Shown: positions 35,757-46,192, counted from the first letter of the stretch. The stretch is 64,000 nt of DNA from an uncultured SAR86 cluster bacterium (GCA_905181595.1 CAJIYI010000002.1:62001-126000); one strand, 5' to 3'. Translations and numbers: made by a program. Notes: a model not told the origin generated them from the letters alone.

Positions 35757-36530
35757 CTATATCATCTTCCTTGTAGATTCGCCATACTGGATCTCAATAA
35801 TATGACAAGGTTGATCTGAGGGGTTAATTAGCTGATGCCAATCACCCTGCTTGATTTGAAAGGTATCGTCAGCACTCAGTTTGGATTCTAAAATATTATC
35901 TGGATCATCTGAGCTATGTTTAACAAGACATACCCCCTTGCTTACAAACCAAACTTCATTTCTTTTTTGATGCCTCTGAAATGACATGCCTTTGCCTGGC
36001 TCTAAAATAAGCTCTTTAACTTTGACACGGTCGTCTTGAAATAGGTTATAGAATTTTCCCCACACTCTTTCGTCACTCGTATATTGCCAATCTTTCAAGA
36101 TAGCACTCGACGAATTCATTTTATTATCACCACCAACACCAAAGCAAAAAGTTATGCCATCGACAGACATTTCTGGGATATTATCCGACTTGCGATCTCC
36201 GCCATTACAAAAAATAATTTCTTCAGCAGGATACTTTGATTTAATCTTCTCTAGCGCTAAAGCGCAGCTACCTTTCTCATCGTCCTCAAAATCTATAACC
36301 TCGTCCACAACAATTAAATTAGAAACTATTGTTTTTCTTTCTAGAAAAGACATAAAGAAATTGCCTTTTTTCTTTTGCAACCAAGCATCACTATTCAGTG
36401 CAACAATAAGATGATCACCAAGTTTTTTAGCTGCTTTGAAGTATTCGATATGACCAGAATGAATTGGATCAAAACCGCCACTTACCACTATAATTTTAAT
36501 TTTTAATACCTCTAAGCCTTTTATAGGCAT
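35757..36530 (-). CDS. fused cytidylyltransferase-like nucleotidyltransferase plus cupin (phosphomannose-isomerase type II-like)
   Basis: VVSGGFDPIHSGHIEYFKAAKKLGDHLIVALNSD; cupin FQRHQKRNEVWFVSKGVCLVKH ... QGDWHQLINPSDQPCHIIEIQYGE. Confidence 0.82.
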   Translation of the reverse strand: MPIKGLEVLKIKIIVVSGGFDPIHSGHIEYFKAAKKLGDHLIVALNSDAWLQKKKGNFFMSFLERKTIVSNLIVVDEVIDFEDDEKGSCALALEKIKSKYPAEEIIFCNGGDRKSDNIPEMSVDGITFCFGVGGDNKMNSSSAILKDWQYTSDERVWGKFYNLFQDDRVKVKELILEPGKGMSFQRHQKRNEVWFVSKGVCLVKHSSDDPDNILESKLSADDTFQIKQGDWHQLINPSDQPCHIIEIQYGESTRKMI

Positions 36531-36562
36531 AAATTATACAGTCACAATGTAATCTAAAAACA

Positions 36563-38311
36563 CTATGGCTGTCTAATCATCTCGACCATTTCAGAGACTT
36601 CTTGCGGAGGTTTAGCAAAAAATTTTGCTACTAAAGCTGCAACTGAGAAGTTAATCAGCATTCCAAGAAAGCCTATCCCCTCAGGAGAAATACCCATGAT
36701 CCAATGAGAGCTATTATCAAAGGCTGGATTTATGAATTTATAATAAATAATGTAACTGGCGGTAAATATTAGTCCTGATAACATGCCTGCGATTGCTCCT
36801 TCTTTATTCATCGATTTAGAAAAGATGCCAAGCAGCAATGCTGGAAAAATTGTTGCTGCAGCCAAGCCAAATGCAAATGCAACAACTTGTGCAACAAAAC
36901 CAGGTGGGTATATACCAAATAATCCAGCAATTATTATTGCAACAGCTGCCGCACATCTGGCATAAAATAATTCTTGTTTTTCTGAAATATTGGGTTTGAA
37001 GGTCTTCTTTAAAAGATCATGTGAAATAGAAGAAGATATAACCAGAAGTAAACCTGCGGCGGTTGAGAGTGCTGCAGCTAGTCCTCCAGCAGCAACAAGA
37101 GCAATAACCCAGCCTGGTAACTTTGCAATTTCAGGGTTTGCTAAAACCATAATATCTTTATCTATGTATATCTCATTTTGATTAGCTTCGTCGCTAGGGT
37201 TATTTGTTAGCCTTTGACCAAAATCTCCCTCTGCATCAATAAATTGCGGTCTTGTATTCTCAAACGCATTACCAGCTGAATAATGAATAATCCCATCAGA
37301 ATTTTTATCATTCCAAGCAATAAGTCCTATGCCTTCCCAGTTTTTAAACCATGCTGGAGCAGATGAGTACTCTTGATCTTGAATAGAATCTATAAAATTC
37401 ATCCTTGCAAAAGCTCCCACAGCAGGGGCAGTCGTATAAAGCAAGGCAATAAAAATTAGAGCATATCCAGCAGACTTTCTGGCATCACGAACTGATGGCA
37501 CTGTAAAAAATCTTACAATTACATGAGGTAACCCAGCCGTTCCAAACATTAATGCAGCAGTGATGCAAAATATATCTATGGTGCTTTTTGAATTTTCCGT
37601 ATACGCCAAGAATCCTAATTCAGTTGTAACTTTATCTAATTTATCCAATAGATAAGTAGAACTATCAACCAATGTATCTCCAAAGCCAAGTTGAGGAATG
37701 GGGTTGCCAGTCATTAAAATAGAAATGAAGATTGCGGGAACAAGATAGGCAAAAATTAACACACAATATTGAGCAACTTGAGTGTATGTAATTCCTTTCA
37801 TGCCTCCTAAAACGGCATAAAAGAAAACAATAGCCATGCCAATTATTACACCTACATTTATATCTACTTCTAAGAATCTTGAAAAAACAATTCCCACTCC
37901 TCTCATCTGTCCTGCTACATAGGTAAAAGAAACAAAAATTAAACAAACCACTGCTACCAATCTTGCTGCTTTTGAGTAATAGCGAGTACCGATAAAATCA
38001 GGGACCGTGAACTGACCAAATTTTCTAAGATAGGGTGCTAACAACAATGCCAACAATACGTATCCTCCTGTCCAACCCATAAGATACACAGAACCATCCT
38101 TTCCCATAAATGCAATCAAACCAGCCATAGAGATAAACGAAGCGGCAGACATCCAGTCTGCAGCTGTTGCCATGCCGTTTGCGATCGGATGAACGCCTTT
38201 GCCAGCAACATAAAAATCACTTGTGGATTTTGCTCTAGACCAAATAGCAATGCCTATGTATAGAGCAAATGAAAGTCCAACAAAAATATATGTGAGTTCT
38301 TGTGTGCTCAC
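36563..38311 (-). CDS. sodium:solute symporter large subunit (ActP/SSS family)
   Basis: 582 aa, many TM segments; AADWMSAASFISMAGLIAF; paired with a DUF4212 small subunit. Confidence 0.9.
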   Translation of the reverse strand: MSTQELTYIFVGLSFALYIGIAIWSRAKSTSDFYVAGKGVHPIANGMATAADWMSAASFISMAGLIAFMGKDGSVYLMGWTGGYVLLALLLAPYLRKFGQFTVPDFIGTRYYSKAARLVAVVCLIFVSFTYVAGQMRGVGIVFSRFLEVDINVGVIIGMAIVFFYAVLGGMKGITYTQVAQYCVLIFAYLVPAIFISILMTGNPIPQLGFGDTLVDSSTYLLDKLDKVTTELGFLAYTENSKSTIDIFCITAALMFGTAGLPHVIVRFFTVPSVRDARKSAGYALIFIALLYTTAPAVGAFARMNFIDSIQDQEYSSAPAWFKNWEGIGLIAWNDKNSDGIIHYSAGNAFENTRPQFIDAEGDFGQRLTNNPSDEANQNEIYIDKDIMVLANPEIAKLPGWVIALVAAGGLAAALSTAAGLLLVISSSISHDLLKKTFKPNISEKQELFYARCAAAVAIIIAGLFGIYPPGFVAQVVAFAFGLAAATIFPALLLGIFSKSMNKEGAIAGMLSGLIFTASYIIYYKFINPAFDNSSHWIMGISPEGIGFLGMLINFSVAALVAKFFAKPPQEVSEMVEMIRQP

Positions 38312-38583
38312 TGCTCTTCTGAATCAGTAGAAATATCTTTGCGATACTTTTTATCCAGCCTATTCATCAACAAAACATAGATGAAAATTAAAAGAACAAA
38401 TATATAGATGCTGCCTTGTTGAGCAAACCAAAATCCAAGTTTAAAACCACCAATTTTTATCTCATCAAGAGCATCTGACCAAAGGATCCCGAAACCAAAA
38501 GAAGCTACAAACCAAACGGCCAGCAAAGTCACGAGAATTCTAATGTTTGATTTCCAGTAAGACTGGCTCGGAGTATTTTTCAA
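38308..38583 (-). CDS. DUF4212-type sodium/substrate symporter small subunit
   Basis: 91 aa; YWKSNIRILVTLLAVWFVASFGFGILW and GFWFAQQGSIYIFVLLIFIYVLLMNRLDKKY. Confidence 0.9.
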   Translation of the reverse strand: MKNTPSQSYWKSNIRILVTLLAVWFVASFGFGILWSDALDEIKIGGFKLGFWFAQQGSIYIFVLLIFIYVLLMNRLDKKYRKDISTDSEEQ

Positions 38584-38593
38584 AATAAATCTT

Positions 38594-39499
38594 TTAGAAT
38601 TTAATTAAAGGGTTATAGGTAATTCTATCAGGAATTTGATCAGCCCCTGGGACTCCTCTGGCAATCAAGAATGGTTTCAACGCTTCTATTGCTTTAGGCT
38701 CATCAAAGTGACCAATACTTGGATGAAGATGATGAATAAAATGCAGCTGCATTGAATGATTAAGGTATCTTGGCATCCAGTGGGACCAAAAACGAGTATC
38801 TTTGTATCTGCCCTTCCGATGTTCCTAATGTGGGATAATAAGCAAAAAATACTGTGCGTCATAGACAGTTCCCTATCTTGGCCGGCACCCACCACAGTAA
38901 AAGTGTCTCCAATGGAAAAATGACAACCAAGACTCATTAAACATGCTCTATACAAAAAGCTATTGGCATAGCCTTTGTGAAAAGATTCACAAATGCTTTA
39001 TCACTTTCGAAGATACTCAAGATACTTTTCATAATCTGCTGTATTTGATCCATCGGCTGCATCTTTTAATAGCTTGCAAAAGTGATCCTGCATGTGCATT
39101 CAGATAGTCAGGATCTTTTTCAGGATCGTTGGTGTATGCATGATGCTTCATGTGCGTCACTCGTAAAAGCTCATAAGGAAGATGAAGTGTTACAAGCGTG
39201 TATGTGTCCTACCAAAGAATCAAGCCATCTCAGTCTTGGCATCGCCCCTAGAATAATTGCCATGCTGAGCTTCATGGGAAGGCAAATATGCAAAACATGC
39301 ACATAACTGTGCAATCAAAAACCTGTCCATAAAGGAATATAGTCCAGTAAAACCAAAGGCCATAACGAGAGCCAAATAGCAGCTTGCCCCAACCCAATTA
39401 GACATCATTTCCCATTGAAATCGTTGTGAGAAAGCTTTTTGCTGTTGCTTTTTCTTTTTCAAAGGAAAATTCTGGAGCAATATCTGAAAATTTATTCAT
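38594..39499 (-). pseudogene. fatty acid desaturase/hydroxylase-like gene with multiple frame disruptions
   Basis: His boxes in different frames: LPSHEAQHGN, HMKHHAYTND, LHFIHHLHP; ...FDEPKAIEALKPFLIARGVPGADQIPDRITY. Confidence 0.7.
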
Positions 39500-39741
39500 A
39501 GCCAGGCTCCTCTAAATTTTGCTATTAATCCAATCAGCCCACCTAGCAAGAAAGCCCAAATGAAATATTTTCTATAGAGCCTAAATAAGCAGATTGTTTT
39601 GCAAGTTGCATTAAAAACACTGCCAAGAAATATAAAGCCAAACCAGAATTTTTTCCAATCCAGAATAGTGATTCAAAATGTTTTCAAATAAAGTATTCAA
39701 TATTTCTAATCAATTATTTTTATGACATTTTGTCATATTTA

Positions 39742-40209
39742 TTAAATTGGCTCAACTGAATGCAGGGTAATATCAAATGTAAGAGCTGCATTCGGCGGGA
39801 TAGTCGGCCTACCCTCTTCACCATAAGCTAAATTAGGGTGGATATATACTTTCCATTTATCCCCTGGCTTCATCTGAGAAATAGCCTTTTGACAGCCTGG
39901 AATTAATTGTGAGAGCTGAATAGTTAATGGTTCTCCAATTTCTATTGAGCTCCAAAAAATAGAGCCATCCATAAGGGTTCCATGGAAATCTGCAGTAATA
40001 GTATCTGAAAGTTTTGGTGTTACCGCATTTTCTTGCGATGACTCCAAGATAACATATTGAAGGCCAGGCTCAATTTCAACAACGTTAGAGTCAAGTAAAT
40101 TATTTTCTAAAAATCTTTCACTTTGCTGTAAATTAATTTCTAAATTTGATTCAGAGTTACACGAAGTCATTAAAATAATTAAGCCCAAAGTAATACATAT
40201 ATTTTTCAT
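39742..40209 (-). CDS. FKBP-type peptidyl-prolyl isomerase, lipoprotein
   Basis: lipobox-like LIILMTSC; DTITADFHGTLMDGSIFWSS...LIPGCQKAISQMKPGDKWKVYIHPNLAYGEEGRPTIPPNAALTFDI. Confidence 0.9.
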   Translation of the reverse strand: MKNICITLGLIILMTSCNSESNLEINLQQSERFLENNLLDSNVVEIEPGLQYVILESSQENAVTPKLSDTITADFHGTLMDGSIFWSSIEIGEPLTIQLSQLIPGCQKAISQMKPGDKWKVYIHPNLAYGEEGRPTIPPNAALTFDITLHSVEPI

Positions 40210-40228
40210 GTATTAAGTATGCCAAAAT

Positions 40229-41113
40229 TTAACTAATCTTGTTTATGCTTTCAGGCTTTGAAGAAAGCTTCAAGATGCAAAGCTCCCATATCTCATCTAG
40301 ATATCCAATAAACTCAATCCATTTATTTAATTTCTCTTGATCAAAAAGCTTTTCATCCAAAGAGTACCCAAAAGAAAGTTCATGTACTTCTATTTCACTT
40401 AGTTGAAAGTTCCTTACCAAGGAGGCAATATCAAAACATGGGTGGTTAATTCCAGAATATTCCCAATCTAAAAAGTAAAATGCATCATTCCATAGAATAT
40501 TTTTTTTATGCAGATCATTGTGAGACAAAACTTTAGATACATCATCTTTTAACAGTTCATGATATAAATTTAATGCCTTTTTAGATAAGTGCGCATCTGG
40601 AGTATGCTCAAGCAAGTCATGATAGAGACTCATTGAGTTAAAAAATATATCTTTCGAATGCTCTGGAATAGCTATGCTGTGAATAGTACTTAGGGATTTG
40701 CCTAAAGAACGAATGGATTGCTTTGTATCGGGCGGATGAAAGATAGCTTCTTTTCCTTGAACATACTCCCATATTGATATTCCATTTGATGAATCGGCAT
40801 AAAGAGCTTTTGGAGCTATATCTAAATGTTGAATGTGTTTAAGGAGCATGAATTCATTCTGTCGATCAACTGCTAGCCTAGCGGCACATAAAGAATCAAG
40901 CTTAATAACAGCATTCAGGTTGTTGAACCTGCATAAAAAAACTTCAGAGATAACACTCTTTGATAACTCATGTCCAAGGACAAACTCTCCAGGGATAGAG
41001 GCAATTCTTTTAGCTAGAGACAATACTTTTGCCCTCCTCTTACTTTGTTCCAAGATTGATAGCCAAAGAATATTATTACTAAATATGTTGCAAATAATAC
41101 AGCTGAAAGCCAA
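40229..41113 (-). CDS. aminoglycoside phosphotransferase/choline kinase-fold kinase (putative thiamine kinase by context)
   Basis: VLSHNDLHKKNILWNDAFYFLDWEYSGINHPCFDIASL; in an apparent operon with PnuC-family and TonB genes behind a TPP riboswitch. Confidence 0.75.
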   Translation of the reverse strand: MAFSCIICNIFSNNILWLSILEQSKRRAKVLSLAKRIASIPGEFVLGHELSKSVISEVFLCRFNNLNAVIKLDSLCAARLAVDRQNEFMLLKHIQHLDIAPKALYADSSNGISIWEYVQGKEAIFHPPDTKQSIRSLGKSLSTIHSIAIPEHSKDIFFNSMSLYHDLLEHTPDAHLSKKALNLYHELLKDDVSKVLSHNDLHKKNILWNDAFYFLDWEYSGINHPCFDIASLVRNFQLSEIEVHELSFGYSLDEKLFDQEKLNKWIEFIGYLDEIWELCILKLSSKPESINKIS

Positions 41114-41607
41114 AGACCTCTTTCGATAAAAAGAAAAATTGAGGTTGCATCAATAACAAACCAATAAATCCAGTTTTCAAGAAGTTTTTTAGCAACCATG
41201 TAAGTTGCGACAACTGCTCCCCAGCTAACCAAAGCATCCAAAAAAGGTAAAGCTGCATCTGTGTATCTTTCCAAGAGAAACCCAGATAAAAGAGAGAGAG
41301 CTAAAATGATTGAAATAGCAATCATGTGCTGATATTTACTCCAAGTATTAACAATAAAACTAGGATTGCTTGCATTACTTGCGCTCCACTGCGACCAGCC
41401 ATATATGCCCATTACTACATAAAAAACTTGTAGGTAAGCTTCCATGTATAGCCCAGCTTTCTGCATGATAAAAAAATATAAAACGGAGCTAATAATACCC
41501 GCTATCCAGCACAAGATATTTTGCTTGACTGCTAATATCAGATATAAAATTGCAAAAATAACAGCTGTAATTTCTAACCAATTTTGAACGATAAAATTAG
41601 AAATCAT
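41014..41607 (-). CDS. PnuC-family vitamin transporter (PnuT-like by context)
   Basis: WLEITAVIFAILYLILAVKQNILCWIAGIISSVLYFFIMQKAGLYMEAYLQVFYVVMGIYGWSQW. Confidence 0.85.
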   Translation of the reverse strand: MISNFIVQNWLEITAVIFAILYLILAVKQNILCWIAGIISSVLYFFIMQKAGLYMEAYLQVFYVVMGIYGWSQWSASNASNPSFIVNTWSKYQHMIAISIILALSLLSGFLLERYTDAALPFLDALVSWGAVVATYMVAKKLLENWIYWFVIDATSIFLFIERGLWLSAVLFATYLVIIFFGYQSWNKVRGGQKYCL

Positions 41608-43714
41608 ATCTAATAGAGAGCCCTATATGCCTTGGATCACCATGTCTTTCATACAATGTATCAATAAAATTTGGAGCTTCATTGCCAAAGTAAAAGCCTC
41701 GCACCGAATAATACTCGTCAAAAATATTTCTTGCCCACAATTCATAATTCCAATTATTTTTTACATACCCTAGATTTAGATTAGTAAGCACATAAGACTT
41801 AGATTTATTGTTATGAGAATCACTGTAATAAAAACTACTTTTGCCAGTGAAATCAATAGCTAGGTATGTATGTGAAGTTGGAGCCCAATTTAATCCTAGT
41901 GCATAACTTCTCTCAGGAGCATGGGCTTGCGCACGACCCTCAAGGTCTTGTCTAGATTGCCAATTCTTAATTTCAGTTTTTAATATTCCTAAATTAACGA
42001 ATGCTGATAGAGACTCATTAATGTCCATATCCATATTTATTTCTAGGCCGTGGTTAACGCCCTCTGCTGCATTTTGGGTTAAAAAAGAAAAAGTATTGGG
42101 ATCGCTAGGATCAGTTTGAGTAGATATGAGAACCTGCTGATCTTCTCTATCAGAATAAAATAGCACCCCATTAAAAGTTATTCTAGAATCCAAAAGTTTT
42201 GTGTTTATTCCAAGTTCATAATTAGTTAGAAATTCAGGATCGTATGCAAGATTTTTATTTGTTGCATTGGCATCAAGTCCGAGCCCAAGATTAAACCCAC
42301 CTTGCTTATACCCCTTTGCTAGGCTTGCATACATATTTGTGTCGTTGGTCATATTTTTAATTAATGAAATCTTTCCTCCGGACATCTTGTCTGTGGGATT
42401 AAATGATTCTTGTAGAGAGTCTGAGTAATCAGCTTCCCAGTCCTCCCAACGCAATCCTATGGAAAATTTCAATGAAGCAGAAAGTAAATAATCTAGGTTT
42501 CCAAATACAGAAAAGTTTGATGACTTGTATTTACTGGAAGAGGCAGAGGCGCTGGCATAAGGTCCATAAGGATCAGAGGGATCGCCGTATAATCCATCAT
42601 CTTTTTTGAGGTTTGATTCCTTGAGCTCTAAATAATTAGCGCCAATGACCCACTCAAAAAAACTATTTTTCTGAAAGTCTGCAGAATCAGAGACAGCCCG
42701 AAATTCTTGATTAAAGGACTTTCTATCTCTAAGGGTTTCAGAAAAATAATCATACACATAAGGAAAATGCGAATCTGTGTTGCCCCAATCAGCATCATAA
42801 CTAAAGATCACATTTGTATCAGTTGAGCTTGTATAACTTTGTAATTCAAAACCATCAAATGAATGAAAAACCTTCATTCCATATGAGTTAGTTTTTTGGG
42901 AATCCATGCCCGGTCTATCCGAAAGAGTGTTTAAACTTCCGTCTATAGTCCAGATATCTGCAGGATCATTAAGATCAACCTGAGAAATTAAAAACTTGAT
43001 CTTTGTATTGTCTGCAAGCTGCCAGTTAACTTTTAGGCGACCAGTGCTTTCATCTTTTCGAGATGTATCTGATCTTTTTAAGTATAAATTTTTACGAAAA
43101 CCATCTGCCTTATCCTTTCTTAATGCAATGCGATAAGTAATATCTGGGTTTTGATCTAAAGGTCCTCCGAATGCAACGCCAGCACTCTTTGTACCATATG
43201 ACCCTATGGTGACTTCACTGGTACCCTCAAAAGTATCAGTAGGATCCTTTGTTTGAATATAAATCAATCCAGCCAGTGCATTAGCACCTATTCGCGATCC
43301 TTGTGGCCCTCGGTAAACCTCAATTTGATCCACATCAAAAGTTGTTGCAATGCCTCCTTGACCAGAGTAATCAATGTCATCTATTAAAAATCCTACCGAA
43401 GAATTAGGAGTGCCTTGATAACCAGACCTCTCTCCAATACCTCTGATTTGAAAGTAACGCGCCCTAGAATCACTTGCTGCAAAGTTTAAATTTGGAACTA
43501 AAAAAGATAGCTGCTCAAAGTGCTTCATTGACTGAGCTTTGATTACATCAGAGCTTAGAAATATAACACTGGAATCTTCTTGTGCAGCAGATGTTTGCCT
43601 CCAACTGCCTTTCACGACTATTTCTTCAATAGGATCTGAAAAGACTTCCGTACTAAAAAAAGAGATCAGTGTTGAGATTAAAAAAACAAACGCACTGTTT
43701 TTAATGATGTTCAT
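41597..43714 (-). CDS. TonB-dependent receptor, predicted thiamine receptor
   Basis: signal peptide; plug FEQLSFLVPNLNFAASDSRARYFQIRGIGERS; EVYRGPQGSRIGANALAGLIYIQTKDP; C-terminal HIGLSIRYDF; preceded by TPP riboswitch. Confidence 0.9.
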   Translation of the reverse strand: MNIIKNSAFVFLISTLISFFSTEVFSDPIEEIVVKGSWRQTSAAQEDSSVIFLSSDVIKAQSMKHFEQLSFLVPNLNFAASDSRARYFQIRGIGERSGYQGTPNSSVGFLIDDIDYSGQGGIATTFDVDQIEVYRGPQGSRIGANALAGLIYIQTKDPTDTFEGTSEVTIGSYGTKSAGVAFGGPLDQNPDITYRIALRKDKADGFRKNLYLKRSDTSRKDESTGRLKVNWQLADNTKIKFLISQVDLNDPADIWTIDGSLNTLSDRPGMDSQKTNSYGMKVFHSFDGFELQSYTSSTDTNVIFSYDADWGNTDSHFPYVYDYFSETLRDRKSFNQEFRAVSDSADFQKNSFFEWVIGANYLELKESNLKKDDGLYGDPSDPYGPYASASASSSKYKSSNFSVFGNLDYLLSASLKFSIGLRWEDWEADYSDSLQESFNPTDKMSGGKISLIKNMTNDTNMYASLAKGYKQGGFNLGLGLDANATNKNLAYDPEFLTNYELGINTKLLDSRITFNGVLFYSDREDQQVLISTQTDPSDPNTFSFLTQNAAEGVNHGLEINMDMDINESLSAFVNLGILKTEIKNWQSRQDLEGRAQAHAPERSYALGLNWAPTSHTYLAIDFTGKSSFYYSDSHNNKSKSYVLTNLNLGYVKNNWNYELWARNIFDEYYSVRGFYFGNEAPNFIDTLYERHGDPRHIGLSIRYDF

Positions 43715-43720
43715 GCAATT

Positions 43721-43795
43721 CCTCCGCCATTATTGTATGGATCAGGTTCAAAGGGTTTCGGTTAAGATCTCAGGTGAAGTGACCACCCCTTTGCA
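43721..43795 (-). promoter_or_regulatory. TPP riboswitch (THI element)
   Basis: minus strand AGGGGTGGTCACTTCACCTGAGATCTTAACCGAAACCCTTTGAACCTGATCCATACAATAATGGCGGAGGAA: CTGAGA, ACCCTTTGAACCTGATC and GCGGAGGAA core motifs. Confidence 0.93.
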
Positions 43796-43874
43796 GTTGC
43801 AATTATCTTATGATCTTTGGAAATAAAAATCTACTTCAAATTGCAGAATAAGTTGCTAGCGATATAATTCTTGA

Positions 43875-44123
43875 ATGAACGTAACAATAGATATCAGCAT
43901 GTACCCCAATAAGGAAGATTTTATTCCTCCTATTAAAGGTTTTATTGAAAAAATAAATTGCTATGAAGATCTAAAAATCACTACCTTCCCAACCAGCACC
44001 GTAGTTCAGGGTGAGTACAACCATGCTATGAAGGCAGTGCAAGAAACCATAGCAAAGTGCTATGAAGAATTTAATATGGCTGTTTACGTGGCCAAAATTA
44101 TCCCAGGCTATGAAGCCCTATAA
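43875..44123 (+). CDS. YkoF/MTH1187-like thiamine/HMP-binding protein
   Basis: 82 aa; VTIDISMYPNKEDFIPPIKGFIEKIN...TFPTSTVVQGEYNHAMKAVQETI; adjacent to thiamine locus. Confidence 0.65.
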   Translation: MNVTIDISMYPNKEDFIPPIKGFIEKINCYEDLKITTFPTSTVVQGEYNHAMKAVQETIAKCYEEFNMAVYVAKIIPGYEAL

Positions 44124-44139
44124 TTAAATTTATAAAAAC

Positions 44140-45457
44140 TTACCCGTTATCATTTAAATCAGTCTGATAAGTTTCAGTCAAAGCCATCACTGAAAGCAGT
44201 GTTAATAATGAAGCGAGGGCTATGTAAACAGATACCCAGAATATGCCGAAGTCTTTCCACAGCAAAGCCGCAATTGTTGGAGCAAATGCACCGCCAAGAA
44301 TTGCACCAAATTGATAGCCTAAAGTTGCACCTGAATACCTAACTTCTGTACTAAATAACTCCGTAAAAAATGCTGCCTGAGGGCCATACATCATAGAAAC
44401 AAATATAAGTCCTCCTGTAATAGCTAGAACTATTAACCAAAAGTTTCCAGTATCTACAAGTGGGAATATTGCAAAAGCCCAAAGGCCTGTAAGAATTGCT
44501 CCCGCCATGAACACTCCCTTTCTTCCATGTCTGTCGGAGTATGAAGAAAACATAAACTGAACTGGAACCATTATTGCTGAGGCAATTAGAACTGCAGCCA
44601 ACATATCATCTCTTGTTATATCGTCACTGGCTACTCCGTATGCAAGCAAGGAAAGCAATTAATATATAAAAAGTGACTTGAATTGAAAGGAAAGCACCAG
44701 CAGCTAAGGCTATTCTCTTTGGATATTTTTGAATCGCTTCAAGTATTGGAGATCTACTAACTACCTCATTATTATCTTTCTCGCTCGCTCGTAAGGCTTG
44801 GAGTTCTTTGAAGGCTTTTGTGTCTTCTAGATTTAATTGAATGTACATACTTATCCCAATGAGGATCGCACTGGCAAGAAAAGGAATTCGCCAGCCCCAA
44901 GCATAAAAAGATTCTTCGGAAACCAATGCGCTTGTAGTGATGAAAGCTAAGTTAGCTAAAATTACTCCTACAGGAGCGCCTGCTTGAGCAAAGGCTCCAT
45001 AATATCCTCTTTGATCGGATGGAGCGCTCTCAGTAACTAACAACATTGCACCTCCCCATTGACCGCCGATAGCTAATCCTTGAGCAAATCTTAATGAGGT
45101 GAGTAATATTGGAGCTGTGATACCTATCATTGCATAGGTTGGCAATAAGCCAATTAAGGTAGATGACACTCCCATTAAAATTAATGCCATGACCAGAGTT
45201 TTTTTTCTGCCGACTCTATCGCCGTAATGACCAAAAATAATTCCCCCTATCGGTCTCGCAATAAAGCCAGCTGCAAAAGTAAGCAAGGATAAAATTAAAG
45301 CGGTAGAAGGAGTTGCCTCTCCAAAAAAAGCTGTTGGGAATATTAGGGCTGCTGCAGCCCCGTAAAGAAAAAAGTCATACCATTCAATGCTGGTTCCAGC
45401 CAATGCAGTAAGGGCTACCTTTTGCATGCTGGACTCAGAGGCGTTGTCTGTCTTCAT
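44140..45457 (-). CDS. MFS transporter, metabolite:H+ symporter (MHS/ProP-like), frameshifted near 44645
   Basis: ALAGTSIEWYDFFLYGAAAALIFP, GGIIFGHYGDRVGRKKTL, RFAQGLAIGGQWGGAMLLVTE; continues in overlapping ORF. Confidence 0.9.
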
Positions 45458-45493
45458 ATAGATATATGATTCGAATTTATAGCCTTATTTTTG

Positions 45494-45589
45494 CTACTTC
45501 TTCTTTTTGTCTTTTTTCTCGGCTCTTTTTTCTTTTAAAGATTTACCTTTTTTCTTCTCATTTTTTTGCTTATCTAGTCCTTTAGCCAT
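45494..45589 (-). CDS. 31-aa lysine-rich microprotein MAKGLDKQKNEKKKGKSLKEKRAEKKDKKKK
   Basis: not in supplied ORF track; ATG with upstream GGAGACC ribosome-binding site; short lysine-rich proteins of this style occur in many bacteria. Confidence 0.6.
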   Translation of the reverse strand: MAKGLDKQKNEKKKGKSLKEKRAEKKDKKKK

Positions 45590-45636
45590 GATGGTCTCCT
45601 AATTACGTTTTAATAAGTATAAAAGAAAAAAAGGAA

Positions 45637-45714
<78 letters not shown>

Positions 45715-45798
45715 GCTTATTGCGGACAGGCATTTTAGCTTTTATTTCTTCAGGAATAAAGACTATTAAGAAAAGGGTCTTATGTGCTGATAAATAAT

Positions 45799-46161
45799 CT
45801 AAATAAGGTTGATGCCCATCATAATTAAACAGATGATGGAGCCGAACCAAGCAAGGCTTCTAAGAGGCTGTGCTACATAACCATCTTCATTAGCTGGCTT
45901 AGTGTTAAAGCCTGTGGCGTAGATTAAAACAAATACTATTCTTAGCACTAACCAGATCAAAGCCAGCAAGGTATTAGCCTCAACATTTAGATAGATCGAT
46001 AAAAGTGCAAATGTAAAAAATACTGGTAAAGACTCACGAAGATTGTGCAAAGCCCTTCTGGCACTTTCAGCAGGCGCTTCTCCAGCTCGCTTAGCCAAGG
46101 ACATAGGCAAGATGAGTTGAACGAAATAAAGCAGGCTAGTAAATAAAATAATGTTAATCAT
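45799..46161 (-). CDS. MAPEG-family membrane protein
   Basis: AKRAGEAPAESARRALHNLRESLPVFFTFALLSIYLNVEAN. Confidence 0.75.
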   Translation of the reverse strand: MINIILFTSLLYFVQLILPMSLAKRAGEAPAESARRALHNLRESLPVFFTFALLSIYLNVEANTLLALIWLVLRIVFVLIYATGFNTKPANEDGYVAQPLRSLAWFGSIICLIMMGINLI

Positions 46162-46192
46162 GTAAATCTCCTTTGAATTATAAGTTGCGTCT

